A stretch of DNA of 64,000 nt from Vishniacozyma victoriae (lineage: Eukaryota > Basidiomycota > Tremellomycetes > Tremellales > Bulleribasidiaceae), in assembly GCA_017654735.1 (NCBI GenBank), contig JADPYG010000088.1, forward strand, positions 496,001 to 560,000, written 5' to 3'. The notes under the pieces are model-generated. The model did no database searches. It was not told the origin of the DNA and saw only the letters and a list, made by a program, of their open reading frames with translations. This document shows, in pieces, positions 32,922-46,360 of this stretch (position 1 is the first letter of the stretch; the number at the start of each line of letters is the position of its first letter). Made by a program: the position numbers and the translations under genes.

Positions 32922-35678
32922 ATGGTTCGACTTATCGCATACACAGCGACTGTCGCTCTCTTGTTTACCCCTTCTCTCGCATTAGTACTACCGGAGCAGG
33001 CTCCTCCCACACCCGAACAATTAGCAGTCATCGAGGCAATTGGTGTACATTTCAAGGATGTCGTTCCCCTCCACGCTCCCTCATATGAGGCCTCGGGTAA
33101 TGCTTCCACACTTGGTGTCGGGCAATCTGGTCATCGATTGGGGAAACGACAGTATGCCAGCGGATCCGAGACTCCACTTTGGTACACTGGAAAGACCGAT
33201 CCTTGGGCCAACTTTAAATCTTTCAATTGGAACACTTGGGTCAATTGGGGTTGGTCAGATCATACCCTAGGTTATGTGAAGGAGTGGTACATCGATGAGT
33301 AAGTGGGGTACTGGATTGTGTGTTTGCAAACGGGAGTGAAGGGATGTCAAGATATCGGAAATCGAGGGCATTGGGATGTCTCGCGTTCTGCCTCTACTCA
33401 TCCATTCCCTCGATGTCGAACGTGATAGCTGATTGACAGGTATGGTCTCAATCTACCCCCTGGAGTCGGATCATGGCAAGGACTTTCCTACTATGTGACC
33501 TATTTCGGAACCAAGACACCAAGTTCCAAACCATTCGTCACTGTTTTCGGAAGCCCAAACACCGAGGATCCATGGGTCATCCCATCCAAACAAACTACCA
33601 CCACCGCAAAGCCAGTCACCACTACTACTACTACTACCTCCTCCACTAGCAGCTCTAAAGCAACCACTACTAGCTCGAGCTCGACCAGCGCAAGCCCAAG
33701 TCCTTCCGCTACTACGACGCCATCTGCTACTTCTTCCAGCAAATCATCGGCTTCCAGTTCTAGCTCAAGCTCGAGCTCTACTCCCGCTCCAACCGTGGCG
33801 CCAAGCTCATCTTCGTCCTCCTCGTCGTCCAAGCCCAGCTCTTCCTCATCTTCTGCCCCGTCGAGCAGCAGCTCTAGCTCTAGCTCCCCCTCTCCCATTG
33901 CCGCTAGCAGTTCCTCCTCATCCAGTCCGACACCCGCTGCTACCCCCAGCTCCAGCTCGTCCTCCGCTGCCTCTTCGACTTCCTCGTCCATCTCCTCTTC
34001 GTCCTCGTCTTCCTCGTCCGCCACCTCGTCGAGTTCGACATCATCTGCACCAGCCACCTCCACTTCCTCCTCATCGAGTTCTTCCTCCTCTTCGTCCTCT
34101 TCGTCCACATCCTCTACGTCGAGCTCAGTCACCACCTCTATGACCACCTCGACGACCTCTTTGGCGGATACCACAACCACCTCGTCCACATCCAGCGCTG
34201 CACCATCCCCAACATTACCTCCCGCACCATCAGGCTGGGCACAAGCATCCACTCCCTGTATCGCCGAGGGCACAAATGGTCGAGCCCTTGTCGGTGTCTA
34301 CATCAACGACCCTACTGGTCAGACTGTTCCCCAATGTCTGGCCGAATGTGATCGTCGTGGCTACCCCATCGGGGGTCTTGAGTGTACGTCCCATACTCCA
34401 GGTGAGATCACAGAGCTGACAATCAGACGGTCGCGAATGTTGGTGCTCAAACTTCCTGACCAACTCGGCTACTCTGCAAAAGACTGGTAAATGCAACATG
34501 CCATGCCCTGGCGACAGTACTTCCCTTTGCGGTGGGGCGTTCTCACTCCAATTATACGTGTCTACCAAATTCAACTCGGTCGGACTATCACCCGATCTGA
34601 CTCAAGCTGCTGTCCCCCTGCCAAACGGATGGCAACCTGCTCAAGTCGACAACACCACCGTCTCTACCGCTCCTACCTGTATCAGGGAAGTAGCTGGTCG
34701 AGCCCTCACTGGCGCTTACATGGCTAGCGGATCGATGACGATTCAAACGTGTCTGGACTTTTGTGGAAGCAAGGGATACCAGTACAGTGCTGTCCAGTAC
34801 GGCAAGGAGTGTCGATGCGGGAACGAATTGAGAAATGGAGCCAGCTTGTCCGATACCAGTAAAGCCTGTGGTATGAGCTGTGGAGGTGATCCGACTCAAT
34901 CTTGCGGAGGTACGTCTCTCTCGTGACCATCCATACGACATGCTGACGGGCCAGGAAACTACGTTATGAACATCTACAGCAATCCCGCCTACTCGTACTC
35001 AAACACAATCGTCAACGGCTACGTCAAGACTGCCTGTATTCAAGAAGTGGTCGGTCGATCACTCCAAGGCGCGGGATTCCAGAACACAGCCATGACCGTC
35101 GAAATGTGTACATCATACTGCTCCAACAAAGGATTCGCAATCAGCGGTGTCGAATACGGAGTCGAGTGTTATTGCAGCAATCAATTCAATGGCGAGGCGT
35201 CCCTCAATTTGATCTCTGATCAATGTTACATGCCATGCGGAGGTAACCCGGATCAGAATTGCGGTGGTCCCAACGCCATCTTTGTTTATATCAATCCCAG
35301 TCCACCTGCTGTGTCTAGTGGTCTACCCTCTGGTTGGTCATCGAAAGGATGTTTCGCCGAGCCGAACGGTGGTCGAGCCCTCGCATTCGACGCTACTTCT
35401 CAAATTCCACTTGCCGACTTGACAAATGAACTTTGTGCCCAGACATGTATGCAACTTGGGTACTCCATCTCCGGCGCCGAATACGGATCTCAGTGTATGT
35501 CTCATTTCCCTGCTTCTTGGATCTAGCTGACTGGACAGGCTTCTGTGGAAATCAGCTAGATAATGGAGCCTCGGCCAATGGTGTCAATAGCAATCAGTGC
35601 AATTACCCATGCCCTGGAAATCAGTTTACATCATGCGGAGGATCATACAGGCTGAGCCTGACATCGGCTGGGCCATGA
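32922..35678 (+). CDS. Secreted protein with four WSC domains and a serine-rich linker
   Basis: WSC domains bind carbohydrate and occur in fungal wall-stress sensors and secreted wall proteins. A signal peptide (MVRLIAYTATVALLFTPSLA) is followed by a pro-segment ending LGKR, a Kex2-like site. Next is a roughly 100-residue aromatic-rich domain of unknown type (NTWVNWGWSDHTLGYVKEWY). A Ser/Thr stretch of about 210 residues follows (33594-34220). Four WSC domains come after it, recognisable by GRAL...YINDP...CLAECDRRGYP, GRALTGAYM...CLDFCGSKGYQ, GRSLQGAG...CTSYCSNKGF and GRALAFDA...CAQTCMQLGY, each with its eight-cysteine pattern and CGG ending. No C-terminal membrane helix or GPI signal is visible, so it is a secreted wall protein rather than a Wsc1-like sensor. 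Confidence 0.88.
33594..34220 (+). repeat. Serine/threonine-rich low-complexity coding region
   Basis: About 210 residues are mainly Ser with Thr, Ala and Pro, encoded by mixed tcc/tcg/agc/tct codons. This is the kind of region that is O-mannosylated and extended in fungal wall proteins. The mixed codons argue against recent simple repeat expansion. The long Glu/Asp-rich antisense frame here is a by-product. Confidence 0.85.
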
Positions 35679-36030
35679 ATGCGGGACAATCGTAGATAGA
35701 AATTATAATACACACATTTTGGGTTCATGCAAAACTGCCACATTCCTGGTCGACGCCCTACGTACTGTCCACCTGTGTTGATGCGCATTTCGATGTTCTC
35801 ACCAGCATGTCATTTACGCTATCCACACGTCTCTGAGCCTGCAGAGCTCGCTACGCGCCTGCGACTCTCATCGGACCGCTGAAATAGAGGGAATTTATGC
35901 CGGTTATCCGGAAAATCAACTCTCCGAAAGATCCCCGACCGGATAACCAAGACCGAAGTCTTACCAGTAGTGCTAAGATACCTCTTCCTGCTCGAGTAAC
36001 AACCACATCCACCATCAATCAGCTATCAAG
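35679..36030. promoter_or_regulatory. Intergenic region with inverted repeat upstream of the GH51 gene
   Basis: WSC gene 3' flank and GH51 promoter. A perfect 10-bp inverted repeat, GGTTATCCGG (35902-35911) and CCGGATAACC (35939-35948), is separated by 27 bp. It lies about 80-130 bp before the ATG. The left arm sits in CCGGTTATCCGG, with CGG and CCG triplets such as zinc-cluster factors often bind. Confidence 0.6.
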
Positions 36031-38200
<2,170 letters not shown>

Positions 38201-38374
38201 CCTCCGAAGAGGAGGAATAGATATGAAGTAAACGTGTGCAGGAAAAGATGGCAGGGGGTTTGCATACAGGTGAACAGAATCGGCAATAGTCGCTTTTCAG
38301 TTCATCCCCAGAAAAGCGGCCTGCTGATGAGCACTATCCATACTGATCGCACCTCCAACTGACCTTTCGAAATC

Positions 38375-39103
38375 TCAACAAACTCCCTTGCACCCCTTTG
38401 TCTGCTCCTGATTGTACTCAAAGTACCCCATATCCCCACCTTCCCAGAAAAGCGGAACTCGACATCCACCAGCAGTAACGGTACAAGCCCAATCAGGCAA
38501 GGCGGCGTCATCGAACGATTGGTTTTCTTTGTTATCGCATTCTCGGGAGAAGGAATGAGAGACTCGATGGGAAGGGTTAACGAGAGTATAGGAATCTTCT
38601 GATCTGCTATCGTCGGCATCGGCATCGTCGAAGACGGTAAACTGATCCGGGGAGGCCTCGACACTCGGCTCGTAATATGGTTCGGGTTTGGTTTGATGAT
38701 CGCCAGCAGCAGGTATACTCTGGTATAGGTTCAGTGCTTGTTGTCGGATCGAGTTCAAACCTTCGGATAGAGAAGCCTTCTCGGCCTCAGATTGGGATAG
38801 GGAATGGAGACCATTGATGTGGTTCTGGAGGATTTGGAAAGCAGTGTCAACGTTCCTTGGAAGAGCCGGGAGGGTAGAGCTCTGCTCATTTTCGATAGCG
38901 GGCGAATGTCCGCTGGTCTGTTGTTTTGTTCCTTGATCGGGTTTGTATTGCGGAGCCTCTGCGAGGTTCGTCGATAACAGGCTGTCGGTAGCGACGTTCT
39001 CGAGAGATACTGGTGAGGACTGATAGGTCATGAGAGTAGAGTTTATCTTGGAAGATGAAGACGACGAGGGAGATAGAGAGGGACGACTCCAATATAAATA
39101 CAC
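38375..39103 (-). CDS. Hypothetical acidic protein, unrecognised
   Basis: This is an intron-free frame of 242 codons from ATG 39103, or 218 from the next in-frame ATG at 39031 (MTYQSSPVSLENVATDSLLS). I recognise no domain. A helical stretch (NVDTAFQILQNHINGLHSLS then EKASLSEGLNSIRQQALNLY) looks like a coiled coil, followed by an acidic segment (FDDADADDSRSEDSYTLV) and a short Cys/Trp-containing end (DWACTVTAGGCRVPLFWEG, ending CKGVC). The length, single-frame continuity and patterned composition support a real gene. Function unknown. Its 3' end faces the GH51 gene. Confidence 0.65.
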   Translation of the reverse strand: MYLYWSRPSLSPSSSSSSKINSTLMTYQSSPVSLENVATDSLLSTNLAEAPQYKPDQGTKQQTSGHSPAIENEQSSTLPALPRNVDTAFQILQNHINGLHSLSQSEAEKASLSEGLNSIRQQALNLYQSIPAAGDHQTKPEPYYEPSVEASPDQFTVFDDADADDSRSEDSYTLVNPSHRVSHSFSRECDNKENQSFDDAALPDWACTVTAGGCRVPLFWEGGDMGYFEYNQEQTKGCKGVC

Positions 39104-39537
39104 CCAGCGTATCCAAGGGGTCTAGTGTCCGGCTTGTACCTTAGCTCCACAGTCAACAAACGGGCATCGTTTCCTGAAAAGGTTTGGTAGAGTGAGTGCT
39201 TCTGACGCCACCATCAAATCCAACAAAGCTCAGCCACCAAAGGCACAAAGAAGAAATGATACAAGGATGACAGAAAAGAAGCAAATAAACAAAAGGACCC
39301 CCTCGAAACACGTCAAGGAAAAGGGTTGTGTGTGGTCAGAAGAGGTCAATTGTATAGATTGACCTTATCATTTGTATTAGATGAAGATTTCTACAAATAA
39401 CAATCAGTACCAATGTGAAATATCTCCGGGAGTCGTGTTTTCGAAGCTAAACACTAAAGTTGCATCAAAACTGATCTGCAGGTCCAACTTCCACTAGTGT
39501 ACAAGGGGGAGTCTGTGCAATAGGTACCGCAGTCACT
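39104..39537. other. Intergenic region ELP1-orphan
   Basis: On the minus strand this is the ELP1 3' flank followed by the orphan's promoter. It is A-rich on the plus strand around 39240-39310. No gene or repeat was recognised. Confidence 0.5.
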
Positions 39538-42500
39538 CTATATCGCCGAAAGGACCCCTAGACCTTTCCATTCGTTGATCGCCGGACGCGTCAACTCAAG
39601 ACTTTTGCTTGGGTCGCCTCCGAAACCCATTCCCCCTGATTCAATGACGCCAGAGAGAATGACGTCGCGATCGCGCCACGCCTCTACGATCGATGTGGAT
39701 AGGTCCGAGCGCATGTCGTTGACCAGCTTTTGTAGCTCAATGGCAAGTTGTCGGTGCTCTGACGAGGCCGTGAAGAGGTGACGAAGGAGTGTGAGAGCCT
39801 CCGCTGAGTCGTCAGTATTCTGATCACCGGGCTCATGTGAAATGCTTACCACTCTTCTCATCCACACGTATGACGAGTCGACCAATACTAGCAATCAGGT
39901 AATCATATTCGTCAACTGTGCCTTTACGTCCCGCAGCTCGCTTCCGCGATTTCTTGTGCTTCGACTTGTTGGTTTGGCTGACTGTCAGCTGCTGACCATG
40001 TGAATCTCGGAGCAGACTTACCCGGTCATCTTGGTAGACTGCGTGAAAGCGGTAGTGGGTGCTGCGGTGTACCTAGTGAAGGCCGTGGCCACGGTAGTAG
40101 CGTTGGTAGCGACATCCACGCCCTCCAAAGCTGGTTCTGTATCGACAATATAGAAGGTGTCTGAATGTCAGCAGAAAACAATGTAGACAGGCATAACTCA
40201 CCCGGATCCTCCTCCAAAACCTTCCTCAATTCCGCTATACGTTTCATCTCCTTATCCAGCTGACCCCGCATCTCCTCAAAGACCTCGGTCAATTCCTCAT
40301 TCGCATCTTCGAGTCCAGGGTAAATCGTCGATTCGACGAGATCCGATCGATCATGTAAAGCAGTCTACGGGTCAGACATGGTGAATGAGACAGTAGATGA
40401 CATACCAGACGTTGCGCCTCGGCAAACTCCAGACCCTTAGATAGGACCTGCACTGCACTATCCACGTCATTCGCGTAATCCATGAACACCTGTGCGGCGT
40501 CAAGGTTCTTGCCTCGACTGGACAGATGATCTGGAACGTCAGCGTACCGCTCATACTAGTCGATATGGCGCTTACCTGTGACACGCTCTACCATGGCCGC
40601 AATGGCGTCCTCATCGAGCTTTTGCTCGTTGGCCAAAGTGAATAGCTCTCTCCAAGCATGAGCCTTCTCGTATGCTTTCATTGCCTTAGCGGGGTATCCA
40701 GCCATTGTATAGGCTATTGTCAGCTAAGTCTGGTAAGTTCAGACATACAAATGGCAGCATGGTGGAATTCCCTTCTATCATATAGGTAATCACCATACAA
40801 ATCATGTACGACCTGCTCGTCAGCTTCGAGGTTGTATGAAGGAATAGCACATACCAGTAACGATTCTGGCTTGTCGGCGTACAACTTGAATGCCTCGTCG
40901 TACAACTCGTATCGCGAGAAGTAGGATGTCGCATCGTCGAACCTCTCGTCTCCACCAGCGACCAGGTTGCGCAATGCACTCTCCCGCCTACCGAGGTGAT
41001 CGTCGATTCTAAATCGCTGCTCGTGTTGATCAAGTGCTCGGAGCTCCCTCAAGAATGGCAAATACTCTTTAGGGTCCTGTTTGTCAGTATCAGGCCCTTG
41101 TCATCAAATGTGCGTACCTTCTGAGAGTATTGGGCGACCATGAGGACGAGTTGGAAATTGTACATTCCCAAAGCGACATCGTATAGCTTATTGACGTCGG
41201 ACAGGAAGATAATGTATTTGACGGCGTCTTCAACAATTTCGGCATGGTCGGCTACATGATCAGCTCAAATCGAAAGTCACGTAAGCTGGATCTCACCTTG
41301 CAGCTGGAGCAGGAGTCTCAACGCAGACTCGTAATCTGCGGGTTGTTTGCACGCATGAGTAGTCAAGATGGTTTCGACGTATTTGACTAAATCTTGCGAT
41401 TCGAGCAATGCTCGAAGAGCATCGCAGATCGAGTTGACCTTGTTGGACCTAATCTGTCAGGTTCCAACTTCGAGTGGGGAGTACTGAGTACGTACGATGA
41501 AGAGCTAGCTTTGTTAAGATCCCGGAATATTTCTGCCGCTGAGTCCTTCTCCCTGGAATGGTCAGCCGCGAGCATAATCAGACAGTGGTCGGGAGACTTA
41601 CTCAAGAGACGAAACAAAGAGATTGAGGTAGTCGACCTCTGGTACCTGCTTGACAAATTCGGGCAGGCTTTTCATGAACTGCTCGGGATCCAGGTCGTAC
41701 AGCATATTCAAGTCCAATCTGTGTTTTCGACAATGGACAAATGCGGATCTGTATCGTCCCCTGATCTACGTCAGCTTCACCACAAAAAGAGAGGTGGGTT
41801 GAGCTTACGCAAGGACGTCACGCCTAATAACAGCGAGGACTAGTGGTCTGGGGTAGACAGTCTCGAGATTACCCCTCGGCATTTGAAGCACCAAGCTCAT
41901 ACTACTAGGGCAAGCAGCCACTGCCAATGCTCCTCGCTCAATCCTTCTTGTCTCCCATTCCTGCTCCGCTGGAGACACGTCCTCGCCGAGTGCAAGGCGT
42001 CGCAGTACACTCATTGGTGCGTAGTGCGAGTTTTGGGCTGTTGTGGTGTAGATCAAGAATTCTGGGGTGAGGGTGAATGACGTGACTGCAGAGGCCAAGG
42101 GCGTGGCGTCGATCAGGTCGGGGAGCGATAGTGGGGCAAACAATAGTTTACCGTTTGAAGAGAGGGCGAAAATGAGTTCCGACCCTTGCGAGATAGAGAC
42201 CGACTGGGCGTTTGGGCAAAGCTGAGCTTCGGATTCCGGTTCATTGGCTATGATATGAGCTAGGTCCAATGACCGGGGTGAGTACGCACATATTCGGAAA
42301 GCCCCAGCTTTGTTGAGGGAAAGCAGTCTCCCATCCGAGCTGAAGAGCACCCTCTCGACATCGGCATCTGCCTCCTGAATAGCGTTCTCTTGTCCGTTCG
42401 CCAAGTTGAAGATCTGAGTCTTGCCAGCTCCACTAGCCAGCACCGCAACCTGCCCTTCCTGTCCTATTGCCAGGCTCATTCCGACTAGACCATCCATCTG

Positions 42501-44297
42501 AGCGGTCTGTTCCCAGGCGAGTTTCGGTTCGGCTACCTTTCCACCTCCTCTCAACTTCGAGCCCTTTCGATCTGGGACTCGGGTATTCAGATCCCACACT
42601 TGTACTGATCCGCTGCGATATAGGATGGCTAGCGAATCGGCGGTATCTGACATGGCTACGTGGATCGGAGTTGCTGGTAGTGCGATGGTGTAAGATGCCA
42701 TAGGCGGTGGGGTGTTTTGAGTTCGGAAAGGGGTGATCAGGAGGTTCTTGCCGTCGACAACAGCTACTGACGCGGTATCATTGGGCATAGGTAGATGAGC
42801 AGCGTAGGTGTCCCAAACAAATTGTCGGACCTGGATGCAGCCTAGAATGTCAGCTCGTCTCGCTGGGCGTGACTTACCTTGCTCGACGAGGTAGAGGGTC
42901 ATAGGCTGTTCCGGATGCCAGCTGACATTGCTGAAACGACCAGAAGTGGTCGAGAACAGCTCCTGTTTGAGATAGTAGTGATAATTCTTCATCGACCATA
43001 ATTGGACTGCAGGATCAGCAGAAATCTCATCAAGAGCTTCAAGGCCGACTTACCAACATCCTCATCAGCCCTGCCGATCCAAATGGCCAGTATCTCTGAA
43101 TCCGAATTCCAACGTAATCCCTTGATGTTCCCATCCTTCCAATTTGCCATATCTTCCCTCAACTCGAATCCACCATGCCTTAATCCATTCCTCTCTAGCA
43201 TCGCGACCTCCCACCGGCCCTGCTTTCCAGGGGCTCCACCTTCATATCCATACCTCACCAATCCGGAAATGAGATTTCCACTCGGTCTCCAATCGACCGC
43301 TCCCTCTAGACCCGGTAGGTTTTCGGAAGTAGCTGATAATTTGGGTATGAAGCCTGAACTGGCTTCCCGGGAGTAGATACGGACTTGGCGCCTCGCGTCT
43401 GGTGAAGAGGGATAGTAGTCAAGCGACGATACGGCGAAATATGATGCGTCGCCTCGAAAGGTTATTGTTGGTAGACCGTCGTCGGTTGGGTGGGAGTGGT
43501 GTACTGTTGGAGCTGAGATTTCCCGAGAGGCTTTCCCCGCTTGTCCGTGAAATTGAGTGGATTTGGACCCCCACCCGACGTTGATGAATTTGTCTATAAG
43601 TCAGTCTTCGATGATATAAGGTATACACAAGAAGGCATACCCTCTCCGAAATCCTCCGTCCTCAGCGGTTCCTCGTGCAGTGTATCAAGCTGTCTTGTCA
43701 TGCAGACTACCATGTCCTCGCCTGCAGATCAGTTTCCGAACGTCGCTGAAGACAAGAATCATACCAGTAACCAAGATAAGATGTTCCTCGTCAGGAGACC
43801 AAGCAGCAGCCTTGATCCCACTGTCAATACTACCAATTACCTCAATCTGCCGGTCAGCTTAACCTCTTGGGCTTCCATGAAGCTAGAGACATACGGGTCC
43901 TACACCTCCGTCGGGCCCTTCCAGCTGTACAGTCGCGATATCTCCTCCGTAGAGCAGGATGACCAGACTCCGGTCGTCGGAAAAGTAATGGATATCTACC
44001 ACTTGGCCTAGGTGCTCTGGTAGGGGAAAAGGGCTGGTCACAGGTGATGAGAATACACCGAGCTCCTGCATTCATCAGCTGTGGCTCGTTGAAGAGAAGG
44101 TGAAAGCTCACCTCGGTCTGAACACCTTTAGGAATGATTTCGTATTTCACCAATCCGACCTCGACACCATCTTCCATCTTCTCAATAGTAGCATACACAT
44201 CGTTCGTTTCCGGGTCGACAGCACATTTAGTGATCCTCCCCTCCTCTTTTCCGTTCCGTGCGAGTACAGATAGAGCAGTCGGTGTCAGACTCCTCAT
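39538..44297 (-). CDS. ELP1: Elongator complex subunit 1 (ELP1/IKI3)
   Basis: This is the scaffold of Elongator, which modifies wobble uridines (cm5U/mcm5U) of tRNAs. The ATG at 44297 gives MRSLTPTALSVLARNGKEEG. The N-terminal half has WD40 propeller segments (for example AAAWSPDEEHLILVTG, FRGDASYFAVSSLD, VDWRPSGNLISGL). It also has the family hallmark WSMKNYHYYLKQEL followed by VSWHPEQPMTLYLV. The C-terminal half is helical TPR-like (FSRYELYDEAFKLY, YDRREFHHAAICM). A basic motif KSKHKKSRKRAAGRKGTVDE near the end (about 39925-39970) matches the tRNA-binding, IKI3-type C-terminal region. It is followed by EYDYLIASIGRLVV. Stop at 39538. About fifteen short introns. It is divergent from EMC3. 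Confidence 0.95.
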
Positions 44298-44450
44298 TGT
44301 ATTGATATGAGTGGTATAAAGTGACGATTTGAGCCAAAATTATGGCTACAAGTGGAGGGTTAATTCAAAGCGGCGTACTCCGCCTCCGCCAATGTGTTAT
44401 AGCTGGAACCCGTTCTATGGTTCACTAGGTAACGTCAAGAGCAATATAAT
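44298..44450. promoter_or_regulatory. Compact divergent ELP1/EMC3 promoter
   Basis: Only 153 bp separate the two start codons. The stretch contains a GC-rich block (ctccgcctccgcc) running straight into a CCAAT pentamer at 44389-44393. No TATA box is evident, as is common for housekeeping divergent promoters. Confidence 0.55.
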
Positions 44451-45631
44451 ATGGGAGTCAAAGCAGCGTAAGTCGATACTAGGCTAAAGTGTGCATCACG
44501 CTGATAAGTGTAGGCAGGATCTCTACCTGGATCCGTCCATCCGGGTCAGCTTATAGAATCCGTGCATTGTGAACAACAGCTGACAAGATAGGACTGGGTC
44601 TTGATTCCAATCACGATGATCATGGTACGTACAAGCTCAACTATTCATCAGTCTAGCAACTCATGTCCAGATACTGGTCGGTCTGCTACGGCACTACGTT
44701 ACAGTTCTACTCAACTCCGCACCAAAGAAACAGCCCTCCGCAGCCGTCCGGGAACAGTCAGTCTACGCTTCGGTACTATTGTACACAGCTCACTGGCAGA
44801 CGCGCAATGCAGCGAGCAATGATCCTACGGTCTTCTGCTCCTCTATCTCCACTCCCTCCTTCCACCTACCTCGCTTTCTCAAACCAATTCGCTCAGAATC
44901 TGGATTCAGGAGATTACCTCAAGCCTAAACCTGAGTCACAAGAAGGTGCACCACCAAATCCATTCGAGGGTGGACAGATGGATGGTATGATGGATGGAAT
45001 GAAGAAGCAGGCCGTCATGATGTGAGTGGATACTTGTTCTCGAGAGGAATGAGCTGATGTACAGGGTGCCCAATATGGTATTGATGCAGTACATTTCTGC
45101 TTTCTTTTCCGGTTTCATCCTGAGTACAGCTTTCTTTCGCGGTCAAGAGTTCAGCTGACAACCAGTCCGACTTCCGTTCCCTCTCACACTCGGCTTCAAG
45201 TCACTACTGGCTCGTGATCTCGCCATGCCCGATCTAGATGTCAGATGGGTGTCGTACGTCCCGTCCCGATGTCCACCACTGATCCCGTAACTAATCTGCA
45301 GTGCTCTCTCTTGGTACTTCCTCAACCTCTTTGGTCTAAACGGAGTATTCAAGCTCATCCTTGGCGCTGATAACGGTACGTACCCCCTTTAAACATCAAT
45401 CACCCAATCAAGCTAATTAATGTAGCGGCAGTGGACACCCGAGATGCAAGTTCCACAGCCATGCTTTCCGGGGCGGGAATGAACCCCATGGGCCCACAGC
45501 AAGATATGGTCAAGCCGTTCAAGGCGGAAGTCGAGAACTTGGCGTTGGCAGAAGGACTATACAGATGGGCGGGAGAAGGCGTAGAAGACCGTGTTTTGGC
45601 TCGATGGGGTAAGGTCCAGACTGCCAAGTAG
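44451..45631 (+). CDS. EMC3: ER membrane protein complex subunit 3
   Basis: This is the Oxa1/YidC-superfamily insertase subunit of the EMC, which inserts tail-anchored and multi-pass proteins into the ER. The spliced N terminus reads MGVKAAQDLYLDPSIRDWVL followed by IPITMIMILVGLLRHYVTVL, the first helix. Across an intron at about 44756-44801 it continues AVREQRAMQRAMILRSSAPL. The conserved core follows: VPNMVLMQYISAFFSGFIL, RLPFPLTLGFKSLLARDL, VRWVSALSWYFLNLFGLNGV and FKLILGADNAA. The C-terminal helix segment is KAEVENLALAEGLYRWAGEG. About seven introns, with a TAG stop at 45629-45631. Confidence 0.93.
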
Positions 45632-46360
45632 ATCATGATTATTATTGGAGCTGTTGATCATTACATTGCACATGTATCAATGAGTTCCGAAATTGGCAGA
45701 ATCCAGGCTCTCTGATTGGCCAATAGATGATGCACGGGGGTGCATGGGCAATTTGAGGCAAGGGCCGGGGTGTCCACTCAGCTCCCGTCCCAGCCGATCA
45801 GTTTACGAATTGTCTGTTTCACAGCATGTACCGCCCTTCCGATCTGACGGACTAACTACCAGCTAAGCCTACCGTCGATATAATTGCCAAGACCTGATCT
45901 AAGGTAGCGGCCTGTACTACAATTGCCTAACTAAACGAGAGCACTGACAGGTACCATCCAAACAAAGCTAAAGCGGACTAATTGACACATGAAACGAGCG
46001 AAACGCTGATTTACCAATTTAGGTCACCGATCAATTCGCTCCGTAGGATCGCATCAACTCCTTTGGTACGGGTTAGCCAGTAACTTAGGCTGTATCACCT
46101 GTGTTCGAGACTAACGACCAGCTCCGCCCTCAAGTTGTCAATGTCTCCCGTCGTCATCGTCGCTCGAACGACCGAGCGCCATGATGAGACCCAACTAGCC
46201 CGTGACTAGCCTCTGACATCTATAAGAACCCCTTCATCTAGCCGTATTTTCTTCTCCATCAACTCACACTTCATTCATTCATCACCTGACTTCTAAAACT
46301 CTCACCAAACCACCAACCAACCAACCAACCAACCAACCAACCAACAAAACATCCAATACA
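45632..46360. promoter_or_regulatory. Promoter region of the eight-cysteine secreted protein gene
   Basis: This 729-bp gap has the EMC3 3' flank and then the promoter. A TATA-like box ctataagaacccc (core 46221-46226) lies 135 bp before the ATG. A CT-rich leader and a (CCAA)8 run follow. This arrangement suits a strongly expressed, regulated gene. No coding sequence was recognised. Confidence 0.55.
46313..46344 (+). repeat. (CCAA)8 tetranucleotide repeat in a 5' leader
   Basis: Eight uninterrupted CCAA units end 16 bp before the start codon of the secreted protein gene, probably within its 5' UTR. No ATG lies within it. Confidence 0.9.

Noticed and set aside
33500..34273. Long minus-strand Glu/Asp-rich reading frame of 257 codons
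   Set aside because: It is the antisense of the serine codons of the WSC protein. The composition is fully explained by the sense strand and no domain is visible.
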